From positions 1 through 26,248 of the forward strand of contig CAZCZS010000014.1 in the NCBI GenBank assembly GCA_964503355.1: a stretch of 26,248 nucleotides of DNA, written 5' to 3'. Under the pieces are notes generated by a model. The model searched no databases. It was not told the origin of the DNA and worked only from the letters and a program-made list of their open reading frames with translations. A program made the translations under genes and the position numbers. Positions 1 through 7,689 of the stretch are shown in pieces. Origin of the DNA: Mesoaciditoga sp964503355 (GTDB lineage: Bacteria; Thermotogota; Thermotogae; Mesoaciditogales; Mesoaciditogaceae). Numbering within the stretch: position 1 is the stretch's first letter; each line of letters opens with the position of its first letter.

Positions 1-89
1 TTCCCATTCCGAATACGGCCGTTAAGCCACCGCGGGCCGATGGTAGTGAGGGGGGAGCCCCTTGCGAGAGTAGGTGATTGCCCGGGTTC
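1..89 (+). rRNA. rrf: 5S ribosomal RNA, 3' part (5' end outside window)
   Basis: The first ~89 bases match the conserved 5S rRNA core: TTCCCATTCCGAA, then CGTTAAGCC, CCGATGGTAGT, GAGAGTAGG and a closing CCCGGGTTC that would pair with the missing 5' strand. The 5' third lies left of the window, so this is partial, and presumably the last gene of an rRNA operon read on the + strand. The 3' end is judged from the end of the terminal helix strand and may be off by a few bases. A terminator hairpin follows directly. Confidence 0.93.
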
Positions 90-101
90 GATATGCGAAA
101 T

Positions 102-130
102 GAGGGAGACATTATGTCTCCCTCTTTTTT
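102..130 (+). terminator. rho-independent terminator of the rRNA operon
   Basis: A perfect 9-bp stem (GAGGGAGAC, 102-110, with GTCTCCCTC, 116-124) closes a 5-base loop and is followed by six T. It lies about 13 bases after the 5S rRNA end. Only 27 bases separate it from the start of the regulator gene downstream. Confidence 0.9.
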
Positions 131-156
131 GTTTGAGTTGGATGAAAGGGATGGTA

Positions 157-792
157 ATGTTGGTAAAATATTTTCAAAAAATGAATAAAAACGTGATACA
201 GCTTTATAAAGGAGATTTTTTGCATACTCCCAATGAATTGGTAAAAAGTTTGTCTTTCTTAAAGAATGGTAAGTTAAAAGTCGTTAAGTATCTTTCTGAT
301 GGGCACGAAATAACCGTCAATTACATATTTGAAAATCAAATCTTTGGGGAATCTTTGTTATTTGAAAATGAACGTTATCCAGCTTACATAGTGGCTGAGG
401 AAAGATCCGTTGTTTGGGAAGTAAAGATAGATGAAGTCTTAAAACTGATGAAAAACGAGAGTTTTCTTTTGGAATACATCAGTAGTATATCCCATAAAGT
501 TTCAAATCTTGCCCAAAAAGTTGAGATGCTTTCAATTAAAAGTGCCAAAGAAAGGTTTGCAAGGTATATCATCGCCATTTATGAAAAGCAAAGAAGCACT
601 CTTCTTTCAATAGATTTCTCAAAAACCAAAATCTCGAAGGAGTTATGTTTGAGTAGAGAAACCATTTCAAGAGTAGTTTCTCACTTTAAAAATCTTGGAA
701 TTTTGGAAGAAATGGAAGGAGAAAAGCTTCGTATATGCAAGTTAAACGATCTTGAGAGAATAGCGTACGCTCTCGATAAAAGGTCTGAGTAG
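157..792 (+). CDS. Crp/Fnr-family transcriptional regulator
   Basis: This 211-residue protein has the Crp/Fnr layout: an N-terminal cyclic-nucleotide-binding-like beta barrel (about residues 12-95, with FGESLLFENERYPA resembling the phosphate-binding cassette), a long dimer helix (about 100-140) and a C-terminal winged helix. The helix-turn-helix (157-183) has recognition helix LSRETISR. Arg167, Glu168 and Arg172 occupy the positions that in E. coli CRP read TGTGA, so a GTGA-type half site is expected. There is no N-terminal cysteine cluster (only Cys164 and Cys194), so an FNR-like Fe-S sensor is unlikely; the ligand is unknown. I chose ATG 157 because AAAGGG sits 7 bases upstream; an earlier in-frame start would lie in the 5S rRNA. 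It precedes a permease pair with a matching palindrome in its promoter, which suggests that pair is a target. Confidence 0.87.
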   Translation: MLVKYFQKMNKNVIQLYKGDFLHTPNELVKSLSFLKNGKLKVVKYLSDGHEITVNYIFENQIFGESLLFENERYPAYIVAEERSVVWEVKIDEVLKLMKNESFLLEYISSISHKVSNLAQKVEMLSIKSAKERFARYIIAIYEKQRSTLLSIDFSKTKISKELCLSRETISRVVSHFKNLGILEEMEGEKLRICKLNDLERIAYALDKRSE

Positions 793-882
793 TGGCAATC
801 GTTGTAATTTCTAGGTGGAATGCAAAGCGAATTTGACGTTATTTACACATTTTTACGGCAATCTTCACTCTTTTGAAAATAC
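793..882. other. unassigned spacer after the regulator gene
   Basis: I see no gene, repeat or convincing promoter in these 90 bases. TTGACG near 832 resembles a -35 element, but no -10 lies at a suitable distance. The functional elements of this gap are the hairpin/operator and -10 further right. Confidence 0.4.
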
Positions 883-914
883 AGATCGTGATCAAAATCA
901 CGATCTTTTTTTTT
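883..914 (+). terminator. hairpin with T-run; also a Crp-type palindrome
   Basis: A perfect 10-bp stem (AGATCGTGAT, 883-892, with ATCACGATCT, 897-906) closes a CAAA loop and runs into nine T. As RNA it is a good terminator for the regulator gene. As DNA its core GTGATCAAAATCAC is GTGA-N6-TCAC, the E. coli CRP core motif, symmetric about 894.5. Confidence 0.82.
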
Positions 915-920
915 ATTTGC

Positions 921-936
921 TGAGATAATCGAAATA
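921..936 (+). promoter_or_regulatory. predicted activator-dependent promoter of the permease genes
   Basis: TGAGATAAT (921-929) is an extended -10 element (TGN plus GATAAT); the start of transcription should be near A936. No -35 hexamer is visible at the right distance. The GTGA-N6-TCAC palindrome centred at 894.5 lies at -41.5 relative to 936, the class II position of Crp-activated promoters. Inference from motif and geometry only. Confidence 0.5.
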
Positions 937-959
937 TCAAAAGAAAGAGGTGGTGCGTA

Positions 960-1436
960 TTGAACACGATAATTTTGATAGCGTTGGCGGCCTTTTTTCT
1001 AATTTGGTCGGTGATAAAGGATAGAAAGAAAACGAAAAGAGTTTGGAAGATAGCGAGAGGAACGTTTTTATCCATGATCTCAGAACTAGTCGCCATAATG
1101 GCGTTGGTGGCATTGGTTTTGGCTTACACACCACCCAGTACCATAAAATATCTACTTGGAAATACGAATTCTTTTTTGAGTTCTGTGTATGGTGCATTGA
1201 TAGGAACTGTAACCATTATACCGGCTTTTATCGCTTTTCCACTTGCGAAATCTTTGTATCATTCCGGAGCGAATTTGGTTGCCATAGCAGCTTTTATAAC
1301 AACTCTTACGATGGTTGGATTTGCCACAATGCCCATTGAGATAAGACATTTTGGAAAGAAATTCACACTCTATAGAAACTTTCTGAGTTTTCTTCTGGCC
1401 TTAGTCATAGCGTTTGGAATGGGGATGATCTTATGA
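960..1436 (+). CDS. YraQ/ArsP-like permease, first half (membrane protein)
   Basis: A 158-residue, very hydrophobic protein with about five membrane spans and a short basic stretch (KDRKKTKRVWK, about 20-30). The segment IIPAFIAFPLAKSLYHSGA recurs in the next protein as AGPIYAAFPVAQSLYFKGA, so the two are homologous halves of one permease, of the predicted-permease type (YraQ/DUF318, ArsP-like). The substrate is unknown; ArsP exports trivalent organoarsenicals, but no arsenic gene lies nearby. The start is TTG at 960, set by AGAGGTGG about 7 bases upstream. Its stop overlaps the next ATG (ATGA), so the halves are translationally coupled and likely made in equal amounts. The family call is by recognition, not by search. 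Confidence 0.72.
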   Translation: MNTIILIALAAFFLIWSVIKDRKKTKRVWKIARGTFLSMISELVAIMALVALVLAYTPPSTIKYLLGNTNSFLSSVYGALIGTVTIIPAFIAFPLAKSLYHSGANLVAIAAFITTLTMVGFATMPIEIRHFGKKFTLYRNFLSFLLALVIAFGMGMIL

Positions 1437-2155
1437 AATTAAAAAAATTCGTTAAGGACAACAAACTGCTAACCATAACATTTGTGCTTTACGTTGCAAC
1501 GTTCTTTTACAACAGAGGAATTTTCATATCATCTTTGGAAATGGCAAAGTACTTCTTTATCCAGTTGATAGAGATAATGCCTGCCGTGATGATCATATCC
1601 GCTCTTATAAGTGTATGGGTGCCTCAAGAAGTTATAATAAAACATTTTGGAAAAGCTTCTGGATTTAAAGGAAGACTACTTTCACTTTTAATCGGTTCAT
1701 TTTCGGCAGGACCGATATACGCGGCTTTCCCCGTTGCACAGTCACTTTATTTCAAAGGTGCGAGCATAGCAAACGTCACCATAATAATAAGTGCATGGGC
1801 CGTGATAAAGTGGGTGATGTTCATGGTTGAATCTAGTTTTTTGGGTCTCGCATTCGCAAGCGTAAGGTACGCTTTGACAATACCTGCAATTCTTTTCGTT
1901 CTTGGTCCTTTAATGGGAAAGCTCGTTCACGATGAAGATATGGTTCATGAAGAAAAGCATGAAGTTGAAATTGGGAGTGTGGAATATTACTTAAATCTTT
2001 TGCCAAATAAAAATTGTGGAGCATGCGGACACAAAAATTGTGCGAATTTTGCAAAGCTCCTTTCTGAGGGTAAGGTAAGTATGGATAAGTGTATATTTTT
2101 CAAAAAGGGCGAAGAGGAGGAAGAAAAAGAAGTACCGGTTTTAGAAGAAAGATAA
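1433..2155 (+). CDS. YraQ/ArsP-like permease second half fused to a four-Cys Fe-S domain
   Basis: 240 residues. The first ~165 hold about five membrane spans and carry the same P-x3-FP-x-A-x-SLY-x2-GA motif as the preceding half, so the pair would form a ~10-span permease. After a charged linker (about 165-185) comes a short domain with Cys195, Cys198, Cys203 and Cys220 in the pattern NCGACGHKNCANFA...GKVSMDKC, which matches the [4Fe-4S] domain seen in RnfB and in corrinoid/acetyl-CoA pathway proteins. The tail is rich in Glu. The Fe-S domain is probably cytoplasmic and could sense redox state or pass electrons; which one, and the transported substrate, cannot be read from sequence. Translation is coupled to the preceding gene through ATGA. 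Confidence 0.75.
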   Translation: MKLKKFVKDNKLLTITFVLYVATFFYNRGIFISSLEMAKYFFIQLIEIMPAVMIISALISVWVPQEVIIKHFGKASGFKGRLLSLLIGSFSAGPIYAAFPVAQSLYFKGASIANVTIIISAWAVIKWVMFMVESSFLGLAFASVRYALTIPAILFVLGPLMGKLVHDEDMVHEEKHEVEIGSVEYYLNLLPNKNCGACGHKNCANFAKLLSEGKVSMDKCIFFKKGEEEEEKEVPVLEER

Positions 2156-2217
2156 ATCTGGTAAAACGGGTTTTTCTAAAGAATATCTACTTAAGTTTTT
2201 CCAATTTTCATACGAAT

Positions 2218-2247
2218 AGAGGGAAAGTTATACTTTCCCTCTTTTTT
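2218..2247 (+). terminator. terminator between convergent permease and purine units
   Basis: A perfect 11-bp stem (AGAGGGAAAGT, 2218-2228, with ACTTTCCCTCT, 2232-2242) has a 3-base loop and six T on the + strand. It is a strong terminator for the permease genes. It also begins 2-3 bases past the purA stop; on the - strand the tail after the stem is only moderately T-rich (TATTCGTAT), so termination of the purine operon here is likely but weaker. Confidence 0.85.
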
Positions 2248-2249
2248 GA

Positions 2250-3416
2250 CTAATCTATGTGAAAAATTTCTTCTTCTTTCGGACCGTAAGAGACGTACTC
2301 CACTTTCATTTTAATTTGTTTTTCTATAATTTCGACGAAATCTTCAAATGCCTTATCTGAAAGATCTTTCCATCCTTTCACGTACTTTATCTTCGCTTTA
2401 GAGTTTTCCAATCTATACGGTACGAATTCGTTTTCGTATTCTTGACATATTCCAACCCTTTCCAACCCATTCAAAACGTCTGCTTTTGTCATGACAAGAT
2501 GATCCACGTGTGCCACTTCGCAAGCGTATTTTAAAAGTGGCAAATCTATCCAACCGCATCTGCGTGGTCTGCCAGTTGTTGAACCGAATTCACCGCCGGC
2601 TTTCCTCAATTTTTCCGCTTCCTCTCCAAAAATTTCACTGGGAAACGGACCACTTCCGACACGAGTTGTGTAAGCTTTGAAAACGCCGTACGTTTCAAGT
2701 TCATCTCTTTCAAAACCGCTGTAATACAACGCCGCAGATGGAAGACAAGGTGTGGATGTTACGTACGGATACGTTCCGTACATTGGATCGAGCATGACAG
2801 CTTGAGTCGATTCAAAGAGCACGTCTCCGGTTGGTACCACTTCTTTCACATGTTTTCTTATCTTCTCGAAATTTTTCATGAGATCTTCAAAAACTTCATC
2901 CACGTTTACATTAACAATTCCGTCGTACAGCGTCGCGAGCAATTCTACCTTTTCTTTCGTCTTTTCTTCATCAAAAAGATCGAAGAGTCTTATTCCGATC
3001 CTGTGAGCGTCGTTCGCCACGGTGGGGCCTATCCCTCTTTTCGTCGTACCGATGGCTTTTTTACCTTTAAGACTTTCGAATTTCTCGTCCGCCGTCTTCT
3101 CAATGGGTGTTATAACTCTGCACCAAGGTGAGATGTAAATTCGTTGGGATATATCGAATATGCCGGAAATGGCATCGATTTCGGACTTCAGGATTTCGAG
3201 ATCTACCAGCGTTCCCCTAGCTATGAAAAGTTTGTTTTTTCCACTTCCAGATGGAATCAAATGATGAACGAACTTTTTTCCATTGTGGTAAATCGTGTGG
3301 CCAGCGTTCGGGCCACCAGAAAATCTTACAACCCATTCATGGCTTTTTGAAAGGTGTTGAACAACCTTTCCCTTTCCCTCATCTCCCCACTGAAGACCAA
3401 CGACTACGCTTTTCAT
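2250..3416 (-). CDS. purA: adenylosuccinate synthetase
   Basis: 388 residues. It makes adenylosuccinate from IMP, aspartate and GTP, the first step of the AMP branch. The N-terminus has the family signature GLQWGDEGKGK with catalytic Asp12, then GGPNAGHT with His40. Further family stretches visible are AIGTTKRGIGPT, the GTP-binding region, and EFGSTTGRPRRCGW. It is somewhat shorter than the usual ~430 residues but has all landmarks. It is the last gene of the operon. Its ATG overlaps the purB stop (ATGA), so it is translationally coupled, and a hairpin follows immediately downstream. PurA depends on GTP, which ties AMP synthesis to the guanine branch also encoded here. Confidence 0.97.
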   Translation of the reverse strand: MKSVVVGLQWGDEGKGKVVQHLSKSHEWVVRFSGGPNAGHTIYHNGKKFVHHLIPSGSGKNKLFIARGTLVDLEILKSEIDAISGIFDISQRIYISPWCRVITPIEKTADEKFESLKGKKAIGTTKRGIGPTVANDAHRIGIRLFDLFDEEKTKEKVELLATLYDGIVNVNVDEVFEDLMKNFEKIRKHVKEVVPTGDVLFESTQAVMLDPMYGTYPYVTSTPCLPSAALYYSGFERDELETYGVFKAYTTRVGSGPFPSEIFGEEAEKLRKAGGEFGSTTGRPRRCGWIDLPLLKYACEVAHVDHLVMTKADVLNGLERVGICQEYENEFVPYRLENSKAKIKYVKGWKDLSDKAFEDFVEIIEKQIKMKVEYVSYGPKEEEIFHID

Positions 3417-4696
3417 ACGTTCACCTCAAATCTTTTGAATATGTCTTCGACGTGCTTGAGATAGTATTTCATCTCAAAAGCACCTTTAATCTCCATCTGT
3501 GGAATTTCTTCCTTCAAAGCCGTTAAAAGATTTGGCGATTCGGATTTCCAAACTTTCATGGAAGCACTTTGTACCAAAAGGTAAGCGTCTTCTCTACTCA
3601 TGCCTCTTTTCACCAATTCGAGTAAGACGCGTTGGGAGAAGATCAATCCTTTCGTGATGGAAATGTTCTTTTTTATCATGTCTTCGTTCACTTTCAAATT
3701 CTTCACGATATATTCCAATTTGTCAAGCGCGTAGTAAATCAAAGCAGTGGCGTCCGGTAATATCACCCTTTCCACGGACGAGTGCGAGATATCCCTTTCA
3801 TGCCATAATGCCACATCTTCCAATGCGCTAACGGCATAGCCACGTATCATTCTTGCTATCCCACAAAGTCGTTCGCAGAGAATGGGATTTTTCTTGTGAG
3901 GCATCGCACTGGAACCTCTTTGTTTCGATGAAAAAGGTTCTTCAACTTCTCTAACTTCAGTCTTTTGAAGATGTCTTATTTCGGTGGTGATCCTTTCAAT
4001 TCCTCCCGCGATCACGGCCAATGTGGTGATGTATTCGGCGTGAAGATCTCTTGGGATCACCTGAGTTGATATCTTGCACGGTTTCAGTCCAAGCTTTTTG
4101 CACGCGAGCTCTTCCACTTCGGGAGGTATGTTGGCGTAATTTCCAACGGCTCCAGATATCTTACCAACGGCCATCTTTTCTTTTTCAAATTCAAGCCTTT
4201 CAAGCGCTCTTTCCATTTCGGCGTACCAATTCAAAATTTTCAATCCAAACGAAGTTATCTCTGCGTGAACACCATGGGTTCTTCCAACGGTGGGTGTGTA
4301 CTCGTACTTTTTCGCCAATTCAAACGTGAATTTCATGACGCTTTTGAGTTTCTCGATGATTTGTGTGGTAGCTTCGACTATGGCCATTGAGAGAGCGGTA
4401 TCCACCACGTCTGATGATGTCATTCCGTAATGAAAATAACGCGCGACGTCTCCCATTTTGGATGTTGCAACCTTTATGAAAGCTATCACGTCGTGATTCA
4501 CATCCGCTTCCACTTTTTCTATTTCTTCCACGTCCAAGTAAACAGATTTCCTTGCTTTTGAAGATGTTCCTTTGGGTATCAGGCCTTTTTCTTCGTACGC
4601 TTGCATGACGGCTATTTCAACTTTTAACCATCTTGAATATTTACTTTCTTGGGACCATATTTCTTTCATAATTGATGGCGTATATCTTTCTATCAT
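3413..4696 (-). CDS. purB: adenylosuccinate lyase
   Basis: 427 residues. It removes fumarate from SAICAR (giving AICAR) and from adenylosuccinate (giving AMP), so it acts in both the IMP route and the AMP branch. The fumarase/aspartase superfamily signature SSAMPHKKNP is at about residues 262-271, and TSSDVVDTA and GRTHGVHAE contain other active-site residues. The start is ATG 4696: GGAGG at 4703-4707 lies 6 bases upstream, whereas the in-frame TTG at 4702 would touch the ribosome binding site. The guaB stop is inside that ribosome binding region, 2 bases before the ATG; the 3' end overlaps purA by ATGA. Confidence 0.97.
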   Translation of the reverse strand: MIERYTPSIMKEIWSQESKYSRWLKVEIAVMQAYEEKGLIPKGTSSKARKSVYLDVEEIEKVEADVNHDVIAFIKVATSKMGDVARYFHYGMTSSDVVDTALSMAIVEATTQIIEKLKSVMKFTFELAKKYEYTPTVGRTHGVHAEITSFGLKILNWYAEMERALERLEFEKEKMAVGKISGAVGNYANIPPEVEELACKKLGLKPCKISTQVIPRDLHAEYITTLAVIAGGIERITTEIRHLQKTEVREVEEPFSSKQRGSSAMPHKKNPILCERLCGIARMIRGYAVSALEDVALWHERDISHSSVERVILPDATALIYYALDKLEYIVKNLKVNEDMIKKNISITKGLIFSQRVLLELVKRGMSREDAYLLVQSASMKVWKSESPNLLTALKEEIPQMEIKGAFEMKYYLKHVEDIFKRFEVNV

Positions 4697-4698
4697 TT

Positions 4699-6150
4699 TC
4701 AACCTCCAAGGTTGTAGTTTGGAGCTTCTCGCGTGATCTTGACATCGTGTGGGTGGGATTCTTTAACGCCCGCTTGGCTTATCTCAACGAAGACGGCTCT
4801 ATCTTGGAGAGTGCGAATATCTTTCGCTCCGCAGTAACCCATGCCGGACTTCAAACCACCGACCAGCTGATGAATCACCTCCGAAACGTTCCCTTTGTAA
4901 GGCACCATTCCCTCTATTCCTTCCGGCACGAACTTAGACGGAGAGGTGTTCTCCTGAAAGTAACGATCACTGCTTCCCTTTTTCATGGCTCCTATACTTC
5001 CCATCCCACGATAGGATTTGAATTTTCTTCCTTCGTAGATTATAGTCTCTCCGGGCGCTTCTTCCGTTCCAGCGAAAATACTTCCCATCATAACCGTTGA
5101 GGCTCCCGCAGCGAGGGCTTTCACTATGTCGCCGGAGTACCTTATTCCACCATCGGCCACTACTGGAACGTCGTATTTCATGGCAACTTGAGCGCAGTTC
5201 ATTATGGCACTTAATTGTGGAACGCCCACACCAGCTATTACCCTCGTCGTGCATATCGAACCAGGGCCAACTCCAACTTTTACCGCATCTGCTCCGGCTT
5301 TTATCAGATCTTCAGTGGCTTGGGCGGTTGCGACGTTTCCAGCTATTATTCTCATTTTCGGATGATCCGCTCGCAGCTTCTTAACGGTTTCCATGACTCC
5401 TTTTGAGTGTCCGTGAGCGGTATCGACCACTATCACGTCAGCACCGGCTTTCAACAGAAGTTCCACCCTTTGTTGAGTGTCTTTTGAAACGCCAACGGCT
5501 GCGCCGACGAGCAGTCTACCCTTTTCATCTCGAGAAGCGTTTGGATATTCCACGACGGAATTTATATCCTTAATCGTTATCAGACCAACCAATTTTTTTC
5601 CCTCCACGAGGGGCAATTTTTCTATCCTGTATCTGTGAAGTGTTTTTCTAGCATCTTCAAGTGAAATGGATGGTGGAGCGGTTATGAGTTTTTCCAAAGG
5701 AGTCATCAATTCTTTTACCATTTTATCGTTATCGTTTTCGAAACGTAAATCCCTGTTCGTCAACAAACCGAAGAAAATTCCATCTTTAACGACGGGCAAC
5801 CCACTTATCTTGTACAAGCTCATCGTTTCAAGTGCATCTTCAACGGTCGCCTCTGGAGGAATGGTAACCGGTTCTTTTATCACACCATTTTCCGTGAGCT
5901 TTACCCTTTTAACCTTCCACGCCTGTTCGTTCATGCTCATGTTCTTGTGAATTATTCCAATACCGCCTTGTCTGGCCAACGCTATTGCCATTCTGGCCTC
6001 TGTGACCGTGTCCATGGCGGCGGACATGAAGGGAATGTTCAACTTCAAATCCCTCGTCAAATGGGTTGAAACGTCCGTTTGACTTGGCAAAACTTCGCTG
6101 TATGGAGGAACGAGCAGGACGTCATCGAAAGTGTAAGCCTTCTCGAACAA
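4699..6150 (-). CDS. guaB: IMP dehydrogenase
   Basis: 483 residues. It oxidises IMP to XMP with NAD+, the committed step of the GMP branch. The TIM-barrel catalytic domain is interrupted by a pair of CBS domains (about residues 95-205). The active-site loop GVGPGSICTTRV places the nucleophile at Cys300, and the flap region includes MGSIGAMKKGSSDRYFQ. The start is TTG at 6150, supported by AGAGGTG (6157-6163) six bases upstream. It begins 27 bases after guaA, the largest gap in the operon, but I see no promoter or terminator there. CBS pairs in this family bind adenine and guanine nucleotides, a likely allosteric input. Confidence 0.97.
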   Translation of the reverse strand: MFEKAYTFDDVLLVPPYSEVLPSQTDVSTHLTRDLKLNIPFMSAAMDTVTEARMAIALARQGGIGIIHKNMSMNEQAWKVKRVKLTENGVIKEPVTIPPEATVEDALETMSLYKISGLPVVKDGIFFGLLTNRDLRFENDNDKMVKELMTPLEKLITAPPSISLEDARKTLHRYRIEKLPLVEGKKLVGLITIKDINSVVEYPNASRDEKGRLLVGAAVGVSKDTQQRVELLLKAGADVIVVDTAHGHSKGVMETVKKLRADHPKMRIIAGNVATAQATEDLIKAGADAVKVGVGPGSICTTRVIAGVGVPQLSAIMNCAQVAMKYDVPVVADGGIRYSGDIVKALAAGASTVMMGSIFAGTEEAPGETIIYEGRKFKSYRGMGSIGAMKKGSSDRYFQENTSPSKFVPEGIEGMVPYKGNVSEVIHQLVGGLKSGMGYCGAKDIRTLQDRAVFVEISQAGVKESHPHDVKITREAPNYNLGG

Positions 6151-6177
6151 TTAAAACACCTCTTTCATCCTTCATTT

Positions 6178-7689
6178 TCATTCCCATTCTATGGTGGCGG
6201 GTGGTTTGTCGGAAACGTCGTAAACCACCCTTCCAACGCTTGAAATTTTATCCGTGATGGTTGAAGATATTCTTCTCAAGAGATCGTACGGCATTTTGTG
6301 CCATGAAGCCGTCATTCCCTCAGCACTGTCAACGGCCCTTAAAGCAACAACGTAGCCGTATGCCCTTTGATCTCCCTTGACGCCAACACTTCGCGTGTCA
6401 AGAAGAACGGAGAATGCCTGCCATATCTTGTCGTATTCACCACTTTCCTTTAGAAGGGAAGTGTAAATTTCATCCACGTTTTTCAAAATTTTCACACGAT
6501 CGTATTTCACTTCTCCCATGACGCGTATGGCAAGACCGGGACCGGGAAAGGGATGCCTGTTCAGTACCGATTTGGGGATGCCGAGTGTACTTCCAAGAAC
6601 TCTTACTTCATCTTTGAAAAGCTCCCTAAGAGGTTCAACCAATTTCAAGTTCATGTCTTTCGGAAGTCCGCCGACGTTGTGATGGCTCTTTATCTTGGCC
6701 GATGTGGAAGAAGCCGCGGCCGATTCTATGACGTCCGAATATATCGTTCCCTGCAACAGGAAATCCGCATTTATCTTCTTCGCCTCTTCTTCGAAGACCC
6801 TTATGAAGGTTTCGCCTATCACCTTTCTCTTTTTTTCGGGATCGGTGATGCCTTCAAGATTTTCAAAAAAAAGTTTTGAGGCGTCAACGACTTTCACTTC
6901 TATCCCCAATTTCGACAACACTTTTGGGACTTCTTCGTCCTCTTTTCTCAACAATCCGTGGTTGACGAAGATGCATTTCAAATTCTTACCTACAGCCTTC
7001 GCCGTTAAGACGGTCGCGACGGTTGAGTCCACTCCTCCAGAAACGGCGGCTATAACTTTTGAATTTCCTATTTTCCTTTTCATCTCTTCGATCTTCGAGT
7101 TCGCGTAATCTTCCATCTTCCATTGCGGTTTGGCCTTGCAAAGGTTCAAGACGAAATACTCGAGTATTCGCATCCCGCCGACCGTTTGAGAGACCTCCGG
7201 ATGAAATTGCAAACCGTACACTTTTCCGTCTTTCGATCGCATACCAGCGATCACTCCCATTTCGCTTTCGGCGATCTTCATAAAAGCATCCGGAAGCCTT
7301 TCAATTGAATCACCATGACTCATCCAAACGTTTGACGACGACGTTTTGAAGAACGCATCGTCGAAGAAATTCACGCGGGTTAGGCCGTATTCAAACGTTT
7401 CGCCCTTTTTCACCACACCACCAAATTCGTGAACGATAAGTTGCATGCCGTAGCATATGCCTAAGATCGGAACGCCGGAATCGACAAGATTTTGAGGAAG
7501 CTTCAACGCTTGTGAATCGTAGACGCTTTGAGGACCACCAGAAAGTATTACTCCCTTGACGTTTTCACTTAACGTAGCGCTCATCGGTGTTTCGACCCTT
7601 GAGTACACGCCGATTTCTCTTATCCTTCTGGCGAGCAATTGCGTGTATTGTGAACCGTAATCCACTATCAACATCTCATCCATTCGCAT
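6178..7689 (-). CDS. guaA: GMP synthase (glutamine-hydrolysing)
   Basis: 503 residues. It aminates XMP to GMP with ATP and glutamine. The N-terminal class I glutamine amidotransferase domain has nucleophile Cys79 in GICYGMQ, with His163 and Glu165 in QFHPEV. The C-terminal ATP-pyrophosphatase domain has its P-loop SGGVDS at 217-222, followed by the dimerisation domain with RHPFPGPGLA. I place the start at ATG 7689, which overlaps the glnA stop (TGATG) and suggests coupled translation; ATGs at 7683 and 7674 are possible alternatives. A longer reading frame into glnA (from 7752) has no ribosome binding site. Confidence 0.96.
   Translation of the reverse strand: MRMDEMLIVDYGSQYTQLLARRIREIGVYSRVETPMSATLSENVKGVILSGGPQSVYDSQALKLPQNLVDSGVPILGICYGMQLIVHEFGGVVKKGETFEYGLTRVNFFDDAFFKTSSSNVWMSHGDSIERLPDAFMKIAESEMGVIAGMRSKDGKVYGLQFHPEVSQTVGGMRILEYFVLNLCKAKPQWKMEDYANSKIEEMKRKIGNSKVIAAVSGGVDSTVATVLTAKAVGKNLKCIFVNHGLLRKEDEEVPKVLSKLGIEVKVVDASKLFFENLEGITDPEKKRKVIGETFIRVFEEEAKKINADFLLQGTIYSDVIESAAASSTSAKIKSHHNVGGLPKDMNLKLVEPLRELFKDEVRVLGSTLGIPKSVLNRHPFPGPGLAIRVMGEVKYDRVKILKNVDEIYTSLLKESGEYDKIWQAFSVLLDTRSVGVKGDQRAYGYVVALRAVDSAEGMTASWHKMPYDLLRRISSTITDKISSVGRVVYDVSDKPPATIEWE

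Noticed and set aside
40..156. Upstream extension of the Crp/Fnr gene, starting at 40.
   Set aside because: It would translate 5S rRNA and the terminator; residues there have no family similarity, and AAAGGG points to ATG 157.
832..860. TTGACG as a -35 of a promoter in the 793-882 spacer.
   Set aside because: No acceptable -10 at 16-18 bases; the extended -10 at 921 fits better.
4697..4702. TTG start for purB at 4702.
   Set aside because: The GGAGG at 4703-4707 would directly touch it; ATG 4696 has proper spacing.
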